Assembly: GCA_023228025.1 (NCBI GenBank)
Contig: JALOCD010000049.1
Span: 1 to 31,901, forward strand
Direction: 5' to 3'
Length of the DNA stretch: 31,901 bases
From: Prolixibacteraceae bacterium
GTDB lineage: Bacteria; Bacteroidota; Bacteroidia; Bacteroidales; Prolixibacteraceae
Shown here: positions 7,232-15,030 of the stretch, piece after piece
Layout of the letters: the number at the start of each line of letters is the position of its first letter
How positions within the stretch are numbered: position 1 is the first letter of the stretch
Translations under genes and position numbers: made by a program
Notes under the pieces: generated by a model
The model's input: the letters and a program-made list of their open reading frames with translations, nothing else
Database searches by the model: none
Told to the model about the DNA's origin: nothing

Positions 7232-8332
7232 ATGTTTAAGTTCCCATCCATATCAGATAAAAAGCTAAAGCTAACCCTTCATGCCATTGCATGGATATTC
7301 GTTATCCTGATCCCGCTTTATCTGAACAGCGCTTTTGGAGGAAGTCAACACAGACTGAACCAATTCTATGCGCATACCTTTTCGGCGTTCGTGGTTTTTT
7401 ATGTTGGGTACCTCTGGCTGGTTCCCAAATTCTTTCTTAAGGAGCGATATTGGGTCTATCTGATCATCCTGGTAGTGGTGATCGATGCGTCCTATTATAT
7501 GACCTCTTTTATCAATGATCATATCCTATATGATGCTACGGCGGATGCTAAATTTCAGGAGTTTGTCAAAAAGATGGCAGCAAACGGTATCGATTTCAAG
7601 CCTCCGATGAAAGCTTTCGGGTATTACAATCATATTCTCGCTTCCCTGTTGATTTCCGGATTTGCCATTGGCCTCGGACTCATCGAGAAATTGAAACAGA
7701 ACGAGAAGAAGCAAAAGGAGATGGAGAAGGAGAAGTTGCATTCTGAACTGGCCTTCCTGAAGAATCAGGTCAGTCCCCACTTCTTTTTCAATACACTAAA
7801 CAATATTTACGCCCTGATCGGCATCGACGGACCTACGGCGCAGGATTCCGTCCTGAAGCTATCGAAGATGATGCGTTACCTGCTTTACGAATCTGAACAA
7901 GGTGAGACACTGATGAGCCATGAAATTAATTTTATGCACAACTACATCGATTTGATGAAATTAAGGCTCAGTCCCAAAGTGCAGTTGCAGATCGACTTTC
8001 CGAAAGAGTTTTCTGATTTCTCTTTCCCTCCGTTACTATTTATACCCTTTATCGAAAATGCATTTAAACATGGCGTGAGTCACAGGGAGGCGTCATTTAT
8101 TCATCTTCGGTTGGAAATTGTCGACCAACAAATCTGTTTTTTCGCAGAGAACAGCATTGGCAAAACTGCTCATACAGGAGAGATCCGGCAACATTCGGGA
8201 ATTGGTCTTGAAAATGTGAGGAAACGTCTGGGTTTATTGTTTGCTGGCAATCATGATCTCAAGATAGAACAGGGAGAAGATGTTTTTAAAGTTCGGCTGT
8301 GCGTAAAAAAGGATAAGCAAACAACATGTTGA
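7232..8332 (+). CDS. LytS-type sensor histidine kinase
   Basis: A 366-residue membrane sensor. Four hydrophobic segments occupy about residues 14-32, 46-64, 73-90 and 132-150, followed by a charged coiled-coil (about 152-175). The His_kinase domain (PF06580 type) has the phospho-acceptor H183 in NQVSPHFFFNTLNNIY. The ATP-binding part shows N276 in FIENAFKHG and the glycine-rich GIGLENVRKRL near 323-333. There is no extracellular sensing domain, only short loops, as in many Bacteroidota LytS-like kinases. The start is 53 codons inside the longest frame, chosen because of a -7 promoter box at 7209 and because the upstream residues look non-coding. It should phosphorylate the LytTR regulator encoded next to it. 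Confidence 0.92.
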   Translation: MFKFPSISDKKLKLTLHAIAWIFVILIPLYLNSAFGGSQHRLNQFYAHTFSAFVVFYVGYLWLVPKFFLKERYWVYLIILVVVIDASYYMTSFINDHILYDATADAKFQEFVKKMAANGIDFKPPMKAFGYYNHILASLLISGFAIGLGLIEKLKQNEKKQKEMEKEKLHSELAFLKNQVSPHFFFNTLNNIYALIGIDGPTAQDSVLKLSKMMRYLLYESEQGETLMSHEINFMHNYIDLMKLRLSPKVQLQIDFPKEFSDFSFPPLLFIPFIENAFKHGVSHREASFIHLRLEIVDQQICFFAENSIGKTAHTGEIRQHSGIGLENVRKRLGLLFAGNHDLKIEQGEDVFKVRLCVKKDKQTTC

Positions 8333-8421
8333 AATACCCATGAGATATAAATCACATCAACCGAATCCTCCAGCTGGCGGATGGGTATTCCATGCGACCA
8401 TTAGAAAGAAATTTTATACGC
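8331..8421 (+). promoter_or_regulatory. Structured leader element A (recurs at 21357)
   Basis: Outer arms GAAATACCCAT (8331-8341) and ATGGGTATTCC (8381-8391) pair at 10 of 11 positions. Inside is a 9-bp hairpin (8365-8382, one mismatch, ATCCTCCAG against CTGGCGGAT), which shares two bases with the outer 3' arm. A conserved stretch follows the 5' arm (TGAGA.ATA..TCACA.CAACCG). The same element lies before the gene at 21443, with the same distance (29-30 bases) from the 3' arm to the start codon. Here it separates the kinase stop from the regulator start. It may be an attenuator or protein-binding leader; no known RNA family is recognised. Confidence 0.6.
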
Positions 8422-9138
8422 ATGAAACTTAAAACCATTGCCATTGATGATGAGCCACTCGCCCTTAAACTGGTCAGCGACTACATCAGCAAGACCCCTT
8501 ACCTTGAACTGGTCGGGGCTTTTGACAATCCGCTGGATGCCATTGAATTTCTTGCTGAAGCCGAAGCTGAACTCATATTTGTTGACATTCAGATGCCCGA
8601 TCTTACAGGCATTGAGTTCACGCGATCGCTACAGCAAGAGCACAAAATAATCTTTACCACCGCTTATGAAAAATATGCCCTTGAAGGTTTTAAGCTTAAT
8701 GCGGTCGACTATCTTCTCAAACCATTCAGTTACGAAGAATTTCTGAAGGCTGCGGGTAAAGCGCACAAGATTGCTGAGCTGGAAGCCAGCGCCTTGCCAA
8801 CTGTTGAAGCCAACAACCAGTTTCTCTTTTTAAAATCAGAATACAAGATCCGCCGCATCAACTTCAACGACATCCTTTACATCGAGGGCTTGAAAGACTA
8901 CATCAAAGTTTATACTACCGGGGAGGATAAACCGGTACTTTCGCTCAACTCCATTAAATTGCTGGAACAGAAGCTTCCGGAAGAAATGTTTATGCGGGTG
9001 CACCGTTCATTTTTGGTTAACCTGGATAAGATTGAGACAATCGACAGAAGCCGCATCGTTTTTGGGAAAGCCTATATTCCTGTTAGTGATCAGTACAAGG
9101 CGAAGTTTCAGGAATATCTGGATAAGAATTTTTTGTAA
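8422..9138 (+). CDS. LytTR family response regulator
   Basis: This 238-residue cytoplasmic regulator pairs with the LytS-type kinase just upstream. The receiver domain (residues 1-120) has acidic residues D9 and D10 and the phospho-acceptor D55 in LIFVDIQMPDLTG, with the lysine in YLLKPF. The LytTR DNA-binding domain (about 135-238) shows ILYIEGLKDYIKVYT and FMRVHRSFLVNLDKI. The start at 8422 is preferred over the in-frame ATG ten codons earlier because MKLKTIAIDDEPLA is the usual receiver beginning. The earlier ATG also overlaps the conserved hairpin element. The gap after the kinase is 89 bp and holds that element, so expression could be uncoupled from the kinase. Confidence 0.93.
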   Translation: MKLKTIAIDDEPLALKLVSDYISKTPYLELVGAFDNPLDAIEFLAEAEAELIFVDIQMPDLTGIEFTRSLQQEHKIIFTTAYEKYALEGFKLNAVDYLLKPFSYEEFLKAAGKAHKIAELEASALPTVEANNQFLFLKSEYKIRRINFNDILYIEGLKDYIKVYTTGEDKPVLSLNSIKLLEQKLPEEMFMRVHRSFLVNLDKIETIDRSRIVFGKAYIPVSDQYKAKFQEYLDKNFL

Positions 9139-9168
9139 AGCCGGTAAAACGCACAATTTTAAATGGTT

Positions 9169-9224
9169 ATCCTAAAATAGCTCTTGATTTTTGGAATTGT
9201 CCTAAAAAATCAGTATCTTAGGAT
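9169..9224 (+). promoter_or_regulatory. TCCTAA boxes upstream of ORF6N gene
   Basis: TCCTAA occurs at 9170-9175 and 9200-9205, exactly 30 bp apart. Its inverse TTAGGA lies at 9218-9223, right before the start codon. The last box overlaps TATCTTAG (9214-9221), one mismatch from the -7 consensus. The layout suggests an operator, perhaps for self-repression, but this is inference. Confidence 0.35.
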
Positions 9225-9226
9225 AT

Positions 9227-9790
9227 ATGATTCAAAATATGATGTCAAAGATCGATTTGCCAGTTATACCAGATGAAATAATTATTGATAGAATCTACCT
9301 CGTCAGGAATCAAAAAGTGATGATTGATAGAGATTTGGCTATTCTTTATGGAATAGAAACGAAAGTATTAAAACAGTCCGTCAAGCGAAATATTGAAAGA
9401 TTTCCAACGGATTTTATGTTTGAAATGACCAAGGAGGAGTTAGATAATTGGAGGTCACAAATTGTGACCTCCAATGCAGATAAGATGGGATTACGTTATG
9501 CCCCATATTGTTTTACCGAGCCAGGGGTAACTATGTTGTCATGTGTGCTAAACAGTAAAAGAGCCATAGAAGTTAATATCAAAATTATTAGGGTATTTAC
9601 CAGATTGAAAGAAATGGTACTGACTCACAAAGATATATTACTGAAATTAGAACAAATGGAAAGTCAGCTTTTTAAAAACAGTAAAGAGATCCAGGTGATC
9701 TTCAGTGCCTTAAAGCAGTTGCTGAATCCAGCACAGGTATCAAGAAGAAAAGTAGGATTCAAAATTGGTTCAGCCTCAAATTCTATTTAA
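9227..9790 (+). CDS. ORF6N domain protein
   Basis: This 187-residue protein has an ORF6N domain (PF10543 type) at about residues 15-125. The features are IYLVRNQKVMIDRDLAILYG, then VLKQSVKRNIERFP, DFMFEMTKEE and YAPYCFTEPGVTMLSCVL. The C-terminal 60 residues are a helical, partly coiled tail. The domain is found in phage antirepressors and in many chromosomal genes of Bacteroidota, where DNA binding is presumed but function is unproven. Starts at M5 or M6 (9239, 9242) are equally possible, because a -7-like box lies only six bases before 9227. Inside the coding sequence is a perfect 29-nt palindrome, and repeated TCCTAA boxes sit at the promoter. Confidence 0.88.
   Translation: MIQNMMSKIDLPVIPDEIIIDRIYLVRNQKVMIDRDLAILYGIETKVLKQSVKRNIERFPTDFMFEMTKEELDNWRSQIVTSNADKMGLRYAPYCFTEPGVTMLSCVLNSKRAIEVNIKIIRVFTRLKEMVLTHKDILLKLEQMESQLFKNSKEIQVIFSALKQLLNPAQVSRRKVGFKIGSASNSI
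9447..9475. repeat. 29-nt perfect palindrome inside ORF6N gene
   Basis: The 14-bp arm ATTGGAGGTCACAA (9447-9460) and its exact reverse complement (9462-9475) flank a single A. It codes for part of NWRSQIVTSN. Confidence 0.9.
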
Positions 9791-9805
9791 CCAAAGTATT
9801 CTTTT

Positions 9806-11443
9806 CTACAGGAATTTAACCCGAAGCGCTACTTTGTTGACCTTCCCCACACTGGTCTTTGGGATTTCATCAGCCCGCTGAACCTTCATGGTAATGGCTT
9901 CCCGCGGTAGTACCCCGGAGTCGACACTTGCCTTTACGAGATGGATAACATCCCTGATATGAAAGTTGGCCCCGGATTTTGGAACGACAATTGCCAGGGG
10001 GATTTCTCCCCAATTGAGATCAGGTGCCCCGATCACAGCAACTTCCGACACCCCTTCATATTTGGCGATTACGTCTTCCATCTCCAGTGAACTGATCCAC
10101 TCTCCGCCTACCTTGATCACATCCTTGGTGCGGTCGGTGATCCGAATGCTTCCACCACTGTTGACGCAGGCCACGTCGTTGGTATGCATCCATCCTCCTT
10201 CCCACAATTTCTCGGAGTGAACGTGGTCTTTCAGGTAACCTTGGGTCAAATAGGGGGAACGAACAATGATTTCGCCAGCCGTTTTGTCGTCGTTGGGAAC
10301 ATCCCGGCCTTCCGAATCGACCACACGCACTTGTGCCAAACCAATGGGGCGGCCGGTCCTGGAGCGAAGGTCGGCCTGCTCCTCCATGGGGAGCCCCAGT
10401 TCCTTCTCGGAAAGTTGTGACAGCGATAATACCGGACAAGTTTCCGACATTCCGTACCCTCCGAAAACGTCAATTCCACGCTTCATTGCATCTATCGTCA
10501 AAGCCCTCGGAAGGGCCGCGCCGCCTATAACACATGTCCATCGAGACAAATCACACTGTGCGGATGCCGGATCTTTCAATAGCATATTCAGGATGGTTGG
10601 GACGCAATGGCTAAAGGTTACCTTGTGCGTTTCGAGGAGTTTCAGCAACATCGCCGGAATATATTTTCCGGGATATACCTGCTTGATCCCCAGGAAAGTC
10701 GCGATATAAGGGATTCCCCATGCATGGACATGGAACATCGGTGTAAGTGGCATATAGACGGATCCCCGGTGCATGCGGCCGTGAACTTCGTTGGCTGTAA
10801 GGGCCGCGGTCGTGGAAAGTGTGTGCAGTACCAACTGCCTGTGTGAAAAATAGACCCCTTTGGGAAGCCCTGTAGTTCCGGTCGTGTAGAAAGTGGTTGC
10901 ACGGGTGTTTTCGTCAAAATCAGGAAACTCAAATTGAGGCGAGGCATCAGCAAGCATCTTCTCATATTCGCCTTCAAACTGGAAATGATTTCTGAAAATC
11001 TCACCGCCTTCATCGATCAGGATAAATTTTCTTCCTTCGGCTATGCGCCCGCGGATACCTTCCAGCAAGGGCAGGAAGTCGGTATGGCAAATAATCACAT
11101 CGTCCTCGGCATGGTCGATGGTATAGACCATTTGTTCAGGGGAGAGCCTGACATTGATGGTGTGAAGTACCGCACCAATCATTGGAACCGCATAATAGGC
11201 CTCAAGGTACCTGTGCGAATCCCAGTCCATAACTGCAACAGTATTGCCCTCAACGACACCTATCGAGGTTAATGCATTGGCCAATCTGTGTACCCGTTCC
11301 TTCCATACCTGATAAGTGATGGTTAGCTGGTCACGGTAAATAATCTCCTGCTCCGGATGGTTGGCCAGCGGCGCTTCAAAAAGTTGTTTGATCAGAAGGG
11401 GATATTCGTAGGCCGATTTAGTTTTCTCAATCAAATTATTCAT
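9806..11443 (-). CDS. Fatty acid (acyl)-CoA synthetase
   Basis: A 545-residue AMP-forming ligase that should activate a carboxylic acid, probably a medium- or long-chain fatty acid, to its CoA thioester via an acyl-adenylate. The phosphate-binding loop is at residues 186-196 (YTTGTTGLPKG). GYGMSE is at 329-334, the motif with D423 at TND, and R438 in DRTKDVIKVGGEWIS. The catalytic lysine is K534 (PKTSVGKVNK). The motif GGEWIS and overall length fit the long-chain fatty acid-CoA ligase branch rather than acetyl-CoA synthetase. It has no partner genes close by: the ORF6N gene converges with it, 15 bp away. A -7 box in the right orientation lies about 59 bp upstream of the start. Confidence 0.92.
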   Translation of the reverse strand: MNNLIEKTKSAYEYPLLIKQLFEAPLANHPEQEIIYRDQLTITYQVWKERVHRLANALTSIGVVEGNTVAVMDWDSHRYLEAYYAVPMIGAVLHTINVRLSPEQMVYTIDHAEDDVIICHTDFLPLLEGIRGRIAEGRKFILIDEGGEIFRNHFQFEGEYEKMLADASPQFEFPDFDENTRATTFYTTGTTGLPKGVYFSHRQLVLHTLSTTAALTANEVHGRMHRGSVYMPLTPMFHVHAWGIPYIATFLGIKQVYPGKYIPAMLLKLLETHKVTFSHCVPTILNMLLKDPASAQCDLSRWTCVIGGAALPRALTIDAMKRGIDVFGGYGMSETCPVLSLSQLSEKELGLPMEEQADLRSRTGRPIGLAQVRVVDSEGRDVPNDDKTAGEIIVRSPYLTQGYLKDHVHSEKLWEGGWMHTNDVACVNSGGSIRITDRTKDVIKVGGEWISSLEMEDVIAKYEGVSEVAVIGAPDLNWGEIPLAIVVPKSGANFHIRDVIHLVKASVDSGVLPREAITMKVQRADEIPKTSVGKVNKVALRVKFL

Positions 11444-11501
11444 AACGATCAGTTTTATTATCCTTTCTTCTCATTTAATAAGTTTGTTAGTTATCAGGGT
11501 T

Positions 11502-11509
11502 CAAATTTA
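11502..11509 (-). promoter_or_regulatory. -7 promoter box for acyl-CoA synthetase
   Basis: The reverse strand reads TAAATTTG, a full match to TAnnTTTG, 59 bases before the start codon. A TTTG word lies further upstream with a spacing of 15, shorter than usual. Confidence 0.4.
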
Positions 11510-11631
11510 ACAGGAAGTTTCTAACAAAAAAGAGGGATATTTATCACCTCTACTGTTCCCCAAAATGAAACGGTTAATATATATTTTACAAAGAAAATCT
11601 CCCGCTTTGGCAAATAAAAATTACATGGACA

Positions 11632-12249
11632 TTAGTCAAAAATATACTGAACACCAAAGGCCCAAATTGGCCGATCCTGCCAGATATTATATGAAAATGC
11701 CTCAAGCAGAAGATGTTTGAACTTGAGATTAATCATTGGTCCAGCAGTATATGTGGCGTCACCCGACCGGGGAAGATAAATTTGGACCGACCCTCCAACC
11801 CCAAGATTTTTGTATACTCCAAAACTGAAATTTGTCCAATCCCAATAAAAGCTGTTGTCCGAATTCCGCATATCAAAAGTATACTGGGATTCTGAGGATG
11901 CAGAAAATATTTTGTATTCAAGAGAACAGTTAAATCCTGGGGAAATTCCATTAATGGTACCTACTACTCCCCCTATCATTGGTATGATTTCAAACGAGGT
12001 TTGCTTTCCTACATAAAATGATTTTCCAAAATAAAGCGAGGCAGTACGGATATCCTCGTAATTGTATCTTGCTTCCAGATAATAATCCTTCAGGTAAATC
12101 CAAACCTGAGGCGTTATTGTTAGTGGCTCTCGTGCACTCCAATCAAAAGTGGTATAAATCCCCGGATCATGAAACAAGGGATCCCGATTCTGAGCATTAC
12201 AAAATAGGATTCCAAATACCATCAATAAGACAAGGATTATTTTTCTCAT
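11632..12249 (-). CDS. Predicted outer-membrane beta-barrel protein
   Basis: The 205-residue product begins with a signal peptide (MRKIILVLLMVFGILFCNAQ, likely cut after NAQ). The mature part is made of alternating aromatic and polar strands (for example WIYLKDYYLEARYNYED, ASLYFGKSFYV, LEYKIFSAS) and ends in FGVQYIFD. A terminal strand rich in aromatics is typical of outer-membrane barrels, although the last residue here is D. No specific family is recognised. It starts 39 bp after the stop of the hybrid kinase gene in the same direction, so the two are probably co-transcribed. The barrel may be linked to what the kinase senses, but its function is unknown. Confidence 0.65.
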   Translation of the reverse strand: MRKIILVLLMVFGILFCNAQNRDPLFHDPGIYTTFDWSAREPLTITPQVWIYLKDYYLEARYNYEDIRTASLYFGKSFYVGKQTSFEIIPMIGGVVGTINGISPGFNCSLEYKIFSASSESQYTFDMRNSDNSFYWDWTNFSFGVYKNLGVGGSVQIYLPRSGDATYTAGPMINLKFKHLLLEAFSYNIWQDRPIWAFGVQYIFD

Positions 12250-12288
12250 TTGATCTATGATAAAAAAAGGTTAAGAATTGGACAAAAT

Positions 12289-14406
12289 TCAAAATTTTCG
12301 AACTTGAGCTTTGAAGTATTTTCGGATTAATTCATTGAATTCAATCATAGAGAATGGTTTTGTGAGGAAATCAGTACAACCTGCGGCCATTGCTCTTTCT
12401 CTTTCTCCTTTCAACCCCAACGCTGTTTGCGCAATGATAACCAAGTTCTTATTAAATTCCCTGATCCTGCGGGTAGCTTCGTATCCGTTCATTTCAGACA
12501 TTTGAATGTCCATTAAAACCAGATCGACATCCGGGTTCTTTCTGCATACACCTACAGCATCGGTTCCAGTCATCACCTTCAGGATTTCTCCACCCATAGA
12601 TTTGATTAGTTTACTCAGAAACAGGTATGAGGTTGCATCGTCTTCTGCAATAACTATTTTCAATCCGCTGATATTTAGCTTATCCCACATGTTCAACTCA
12701 TTGGTGAAGGGAGTGGTTCTAACAATTTTCTGCTCGACAAATGGAATAGCAAAGAAGAAGGAAGATCCCTCACCCAACTCACTTTCAACCCAAATTCTGC
12801 CACCCATTATTTCGACAAATGCTTTTGAAATAGCTAATCCGAGCCCAGCTCCTTCGTAATTCCGCGAAAGAGATTCACTGACCTGCCTGAAACGTTCAAA
12901 AATCATTTCCCGCTTGTCCTGACGAATGCCAACGCCTGTATCCTTTACGAAAAATTCAAGAAATTTCCCTTTTCTCTCATAACCAAACTCAATAAAGCCA
13001 CTGTTGGTAAATTTGATGGCATTCTTTACGAGATTGGTCAAAATTGCATATAGTTTTTCTCTATCTGTCCAAACATTTGACTCTAGGTCAGAAAGTCCTG
13101 TTTTATATATCAGCTTTATACCTTTGCTATCTGCCTCAGGTTTGAAAAAAGTGTAAATATATCTCATCTGATCATTGATGATTGTTTCGGAGGTTACAAC
13201 TTCGACATGCCCCGCCTCTACTTTAGATATACAGATTATGTCATTGATGATGTTCAACATCCTTTTGCCACTCTCTTCAATGATTCCGATATACTGTTGC
13301 TGCTCCTCCCCCGAAAGTTTTGGTTCTTTCAGAAGTTCTACAAAGCCAAGAATGCCATTCATTGGGGTTCGGATTTCATGACTCATGTTTGCCAAAAACG
13401 CTGATTTAAGCAGTTCGCTCTCTTCAGCTTTTTCTTTGGCAAGAAGCAATTCCTTCTTCTGATCCATAAAGTCACTGAATAGCATGCCAATTTGTTTGAA
13501 CTCCCCAGGACATTGTTTCAACTCGTTGACATGGCTAGTATCTTCAGATTTCAGAATGCTAGTCACTAGCTTTAAAGGTTTGGTTACCCACCTTCTGAAA
13601 GTGAAATTAATGACGAACCAAGTTATGATGATAGAAATCAGCATGGTAAATATCATGTAAAAAGAAGAGTTACGGTACAGTTTCAATAAATTGGAGGAAC
13701 GGGTGAATGTGATGTGGGCAAACACCCTTTTGTTCCAGTCATTCAGCCGTACAGCGGCAGTAGTTAGATATTCGCCTTTGTCTGCAATTGTATCAGCTCC
13801 AAGCTTAAGTGCAGCGATTGCTCCGCCCAGTCTTATATCACTTGATGCGATTAGAGATGTCCAATTTTTCGCCAAAATAAGATATCCACTGGGACGGGTT
13901 AGCATGTGTGTAGGGTCATTGTCGGGATGTATGGATGCAGCAGAGATATCGAATAAACCTTCAGGTTTTACCAGAAAGAAATCTAATAATCTGACTTCTT
14001 TAATTCTGTTCAAAATCTCCTCGGTGGCAAAGCCCCGCGAGGTTACCGAAGGAGAGGAAACTTCATGAATAAGATGAAAGGAAGAATCATAAACTGCAAC
14101 ATAATCTACCCTGAAGGATTTGAGAATGGTAGTAATATTGTTGGTGTACCAGGCCGTGTCAGGTAAGTTCAGCTGATTGACAAATTCATTCCAGAAAGTA
14201 TAGTCATATGCAACCTGGTTGAGTGTCTCTTGTTTATTGGTAATAAGCGCATTAATTTCATTTTGAAATTGCAGTTCAGACTCCTTCAAAATCAATTTTT
14301 CCTGATTGTCAGTTGTAAGATAAAGTCTAAACAGCAAAACCAAAAAAAAGAGACCGGTAGCATACAACAACAGGTTGATCCGGTAATGGATGGGGAAAAG
14401 TTTCAT
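12289..14406 (-). CDS. CHASE4 hybrid histidine kinase
   Basis: A 705-residue inner-membrane sensor. TM1 is at about 11-29 and TM2 at about 248-268. Between them is a periplasmic CHASE4-like domain (DYTFWNEFVNQ, AWYTNN). A short linker resembling HAMP leads to HisKA with H343 in NMSHEIRTPMNGILGF. The HATPase domain has N462 (NLVKNAIKFT), the DTGVGI box and GAGLGLAISK. A C-terminal receiver has acidic residues D589/D590, phospho-acceptor D633 (LMDIQMSEMNG) and K683 (TKPF). There is no HPt or DNA-binding domain, so phosphate must pass to a partner encoded elsewhere. The start sits next to signal-anchor residues. The barrel gene follows at 39 bp. Confidence 0.93.
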   Translation of the reverse strand: MKLFPIHYRINLLLYATGLFFLVLLFRLYLTTDNQEKLILKESELQFQNEINALITNKQETLNQVAYDYTFWNEFVNQLNLPDTAWYTNNITTILKSFRVDYVAVYDSSFHLIHEVSSPSVTSRGFATEEILNRIKEVRLLDFFLVKPEGLFDISAASIHPDNDPTHMLTRPSGYLILAKNWTSLIASSDIRLGGAIAALKLGADTIADKGEYLTTAAVRLNDWNKRVFAHITFTRSSNLLKLYRNSSFYMIFTMLISIIITWFVINFTFRRWVTKPLKLVTSILKSEDTSHVNELKQCPGEFKQIGMLFSDFMDQKKELLLAKEKAEESELLKSAFLANMSHEIRTPMNGILGFVELLKEPKLSGEEQQQYIGIIEESGKRMLNIINDIICISKVEAGHVEVVTSETIINDQMRYIYTFFKPEADSKGIKLIYKTGLSDLESNVWTDREKLYAILTNLVKNAIKFTNSGFIEFGYERKGKFLEFFVKDTGVGIRQDKREMIFERFRQVSESLSRNYEGAGLGLAISKAFVEIMGGRIWVESELGEGSSFFFAIPFVEQKIVRTTPFTNELNMWDKLNISGLKIVIAEDDATSYLFLSKLIKSMGGEILKVMTGTDAVGVCRKNPDVDLVLMDIQMSEMNGYEATRRIREFNKNLVIIAQTALGLKGERERAMAAGCTDFLTKPFSMIEFNELIRKYFKAQVRKF

Positions 14407-15030
14407 TATTTAATTATTCGCTAATGTACTTACAACAAAAGGACTAATAATTTCCGAATAGAAAATTTATTTATTTTCCTGAATTTCAGAGAAATAAATT
14501 CAGCATTTAATCTTTGAAGAGGTGGAGGAACCGCTCCTTCCCTTCATATTGGCGATTACATTTTTAGTCAACAGCAACATTCATCCGGGGAAGGGAAATC
14601 CGGTGATGAATCAGGTTTTCCGACATATATTTAGCTTAGGGTGTCATCAAGCATCATTAATTCATCAACAGCTCCAAATTATTTAAAGTGAAGCGGTTCA
14701 ATTCACAAATTTATAAATTTATTATTAGTGGAGAAAATACTTTTGATATTGAATATAAAATTTTGAAATTCCTTTAATATTACTTTTGGGCAGCCAAAAA
14801 TAATTTTCACGCTCTTACCGTTTCCCTCAAAATTGAAAAAGCAATGCGGTGCATAACATTGGGGAAGTTCAGCCGTATACAAAACAGATTTCCGGATCAG
14901 GGATTTGCGAAAGATGTCATTTGACTTCAATAGGGATTGTAAAATGAGTATTGAGCAATAAATTTAAATCAGAAAATGATTTTGGGTAGTTTGTAACTTT
15001 AGCGAAATTTTATTTAGAATATCAGGTGTG
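14407..15030. other. 624-bp intergenic region between divergent genes
   Basis: This region separates the minus-strand kinase start from the plus-strand ABC exporter. It holds an imperfect hairpin near 14578-14612 (TTCATC..CGG against CCG..GATGAA). TAACTTTA at 14994-15001, one mismatch from the -7 consensus, is a candidate exporter promoter. A word at about 14543-14562 also matches the acyl-CoA synthetase gene. A 75-codon minus-strand frame (14703-14930) has no recognisable similarity. No convincing gene is seen. Confidence 0.5.

Noticed and set aside
10266..10709. Long plus-strand frames inside the acyl-CoA synthetase gene
   Set aside because: They lie opposite a gene with all family motifs. 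The composition reflects the antisense of a GC-richer coding sequence, and no protein family is recognisable.
14703..14930. 75-codon minus-strand frame in the large intergenic gap
   Set aside because: AT-rich, no recognisable similarity and no promoter or ribosome site in the right place.
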